49,957 nucleotides of DNA from Microcaldota archaeon. GTDB lineage: Archaea; Micrarchaeota; Micrarchaeia; Micrarchaeales; Micrarchaeaceae. Where the stretch lies: assembly GCA_028866715.1 (NCBI GenBank), contig JAGWHO010000008.1, forward strand, positions 1-49,957. Direction: 5' to 3'. The notes beneath the pieces were generated by a model. The model made no database searches and was not told where the DNA came from. It saw only the letters and a program-made list of their open reading frames with translations. Made by a program: the position numbers and the translations under genes. Positions 48,407 to 49,957 of the stretch are shown here, in pieces. Within the stretch, counting starts at the first letter, position 1; every line of letters begins with the position of its first letter.

Positions 48407-49525
48407 CTATCCCCTGCCGCACCATGCGCCTATGACGCTCCCGTATACCCTTGCGCACCTTTCGAGGTTCTTGACAGGCACATACTCGTCAGGCTTGTGT
48501 ATTATCTCCTTTATGCCGGGGCCATAGACAAGGCAGTCTATACCAGCATATGCCTTGTACAGCTCTGCCTCAGTGTAGCCTGTCGCGCCCATGTACTCGC
48601 TTCCGGGAGCCGCATCCATCACCATCTTCGCTATCTGGGAGCTCTTTGGAAGCGCAAACGGCTCTCTGGCGTTTATCACCTCTACCTTCGCATCTAGGTC
48701 AAGCCTGCTTATAACGCCATTTATCTGCCTAAGCGCCGTTTTGGTGGTCTCGCCAGGGACTATCCTGCGGTCAAGGCCTATCCAGCACTGCTCGGCGACA
48801 ACGTTCACTGCAGTCCCCCCTGATATCCTGCCTACGTTGAAGGTTCCAGACCCGAGAAGCCTGTCTTTCTTTTCCTGCCTCTTCATCGTCTTCCTGAACT
48901 CGTTTATGAAATCAACAGCCTCGAGCACCGCGCTTCTTCCCAGCCATGGCTTTGAGCCGTGTGCGGATACGCCCCTGAAAGTTATCTTAGTGTTCGCTAT
49001 GCCCTTCTGCGCTATCTGCAGCTTCATGTCTGTAGGCTCCGAGATTATTCCGTACTTTACGCCTTTGAGAAGATTAGCCTTCCTCTTAAGCAGCCACAAA
49101 GAACCTCCAAATCCTACCTCCTCATCAGCGACAAACGCCAGCACGAGCCTCCTCCTCGGCTTTTTTAGGTCCACGCCTTTCAGCGCGGCAAGCGCAGAGG
49201 CAATGCCTCCCTTCATGTCGGATGCGCCTCTGCCGTAGACATCTCCGTTTTTTATCTCGCCGTAAGGATTGCGGCTCCATACAGAGACATCTCCAACAGG
49301 AACCGTATCCATGTGCCCGTTTAGCATAAGTCCCTGCCCCTTGCCTATGCTTGCGACAATGTCTGCCCTTCCCTTCTCGAATTCATAGACTGACGAATCG
49401 ATGCCAATATCGTCTAGATAGTCCTTGATGAAGCGCGCAACGCGAAGTTCTCCGTGCGCTGCGCTCTCCGACTTTATCCCCACAAGTTGCTTTGCAAGCT
49501 CTGCAACGCCGCCTCCCTTACCCAT
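48407..49525 (-). CDS. M20-family metallopeptidase/deacylase
   Basis: This 372-residue enzyme is of the ArgE/DapE/ACY1 type. Metal and catalytic residues are seen: NGHMDTVPVG (His, Asp), GASDMKGG (Asp), ADEEVGFGG (Glu pair), SEPTD (Glu/Asp) and a late His in KEIIHKPDEYVP. The dimerisation domain holds AHGSKPWLGRSA. It may hydrolyse an N-acyl amino acid or peptide; the substrate is not clear. It follows the GNAT gene after 4 bases. Confidence 0.85.
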   Translation of the reverse strand: MGKGGGVAELAKQLVGIKSESAAHGELRVARFIKDYLDDIGIDSSVYEFEKGRADIVASIGKGQGLMLNGHMDTVPVGDVSVWSRNPYGEIKNGDVYGRGASDMKGGIASALAALKGVDLKKPRRRLVLAFVADEEVGFGGSLWLLKRKANLLKGVKYGIISEPTDMKLQIAQKGIANTKITFRGVSAHGSKPWLGRSAVLEAVDFINEFRKTMKRQEKKDRLLGSGTFNVGRISGGTAVNVVAEQCWIGLDRRIVPGETTKTALRQINGVISRLDLDAKVEVINAREPFALPKSSQIAKMVMDAAPGSEYMGATGYTEAELYKAYAGIDCLVYGPGIKEIIHKPDEYVPVKNLERCARVYGSVIGAWCGRG

Positions 49526-49529
49526 TGTT

Positions 49530-49957
49530 TCAATCCTCCCTTAATAACCTGAGGTAATACCATCTCTTCGTGTACTTAGGGTCTTGGATGCCTGTGTTCT
49601 TAAAACCGAGCGTCTCATACAGGCTGACCATCCTGCTGTCTATGTCTGTCCTGCCGATCAATCCGTCATAACCTTTAGATTCGTAGAAAATCCTTCTCAT
49701 GCCGAGCATCTCAGTCGCGATGCCAATGTTCCTGTACTCTGGAAGTACGGCAAGCTCGTCGCCGTATGCGAGCTTCATAGAGCCCAGTCTCTTGCCAATG
49801 AAGGGGAACGCGTCAGCATCCAGCCTATAAGCAACGCTGAATCCTACAATTCCCTTCTCCGCAGCGCATACGAGCAGGTTCAAGTCCGGTCTCTTGAAAT
49901 AATCCATGAACTCGGACTCTACCTCCTTTTTCGCCCAGCTCTCGTTCCACGGCTTCT
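49530..49957 (-). CDS. GNAT acetyltransferase, 5' end outside the window
   Basis: The frame is open from the window edge (KPWNESWAKKEVESEF then MDYFKRPDLN). The first visible ATG at 49907 is probably internal. The GNAT pattern is DELAVLPEYRNIGIATEMLG and the terminal SLYETLGFKNTGI. It is co-transcribed with the M20 gene. Substrate unknown. Confidence 0.75.
   Translation of the reverse strand, partial: KPWNESWAKKEVESEFMDYFKRPDLNLLVCAAEKGIVGFSVAYRLDADAFPFIGKRLGSMKLAYGDELAVLPEYRNIGIATEMLGMRRIFYESKGYDGLIGRTDIDSRMVSLYETLGFKNTGIQDPKYTKRWYYLRLLRED

Overview
The window is archaeal. It carries aEF-2, archaeal S12, S7, L7Ae, S28e, L24e and L30e, SRP54, an archaeal SecY, a DRG-type GTPase, geranylgeranyl reductase for ether lipids, a TATA-binding-protein domain, TATA boxes about 25-30 bases ahead of many starts, and a tRNA with an intron in the anticodon loop. 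Tight packing, many membrane or surface proteins of unknown family, and a Nuo-type complex in an otherwise small gene set would suit a DPANN archaeon of the Micrarchaeota/ARMAN type. That placement is inference, not proof.

Layout. 1-438: tail of a DDE transposase, cut by the window edge. 574-6342: SMC, an S26B signal peptidase and AspRS. 6450-10134: L30e, S12, S7 and EF-2, with no NusA gene between L30e and S12. 10124-10806: a VapBC-like toxin-antitoxin pair. 10859-12244: a large double winged-helix regulator whose start is flanked by palindromes. 12498-13718: an AT-rich accessory stretch with two tandem paralogues of unknown family. 13825-14810: L7Ae, S28e and L24e. 14931-15523: a second toxin-antitoxin pair (winged-helix antitoxin, RelE-like toxin). 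15520-18390: a divergent regulator and secreted-protein region. 18454-25241: nuoHIJKLMN, the membrane arm plus the ferredoxin-like subunit of a respiratory complex I. 25238-27844: phosphoribosyltransferase, geranylgeranyl reductase, a half-length TBP and a small membrane protein. 27871-32855: glycosyltransferase, SRP54, a tiny basic peptide, DRG GTPase, winged-helix protein, acetyltransferase and DUF5679 zinc ribbon. 32998-34667: another AT-richer pair (TraB/ChaN-like protein, methyltransferase). 34687-39642: tRNA-Arg, TatD, a DUF929 thioredoxin-like protein with a membrane partner, a V4R protein and SecY. 39696-39770: ribosomal protein eL41 on the minus strand. 39913-43484: a surface protein, an ICMT-like methyltransferase, split lipoate ligase and lipoyl synthase. 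43545-49957: DUF763, CysRS, Nudix, a conserved unknown, HisRS, an M20 deacylase and a GNAT cut by the window edge.

How it fits together. Translation and protein export dominate (ribosomal proteins, EF-2, three aminoacyl-tRNA synthetases, tRNA-Arg, SRP54, SecY, signal peptidase). Energy metabolism is represented by the Nuo arm, and lipoylation by LplA/LplB plus LipA. Ten gene pairs converge, and in six of them the two stop codons overlap by 4 or 11 bases, so no intergenic terminator is possible there.

Most unusual points: (1) the only TBP-like gene here encodes one TBP repeat instead of two, and its start can be joined to its body only by a one-base slip at an A6 run; (2) both toxin genes lack a canonical start codon, and in both the best candidate start overlaps the antitoxin stop; (3) EF-2 has His for the usual Asp in its P-loop and AspRS has Ala for the usual Glu in motif 3; (4) two minus-strand genes for very short basic peptides sit convergent to the SRP54 and SecY genes.
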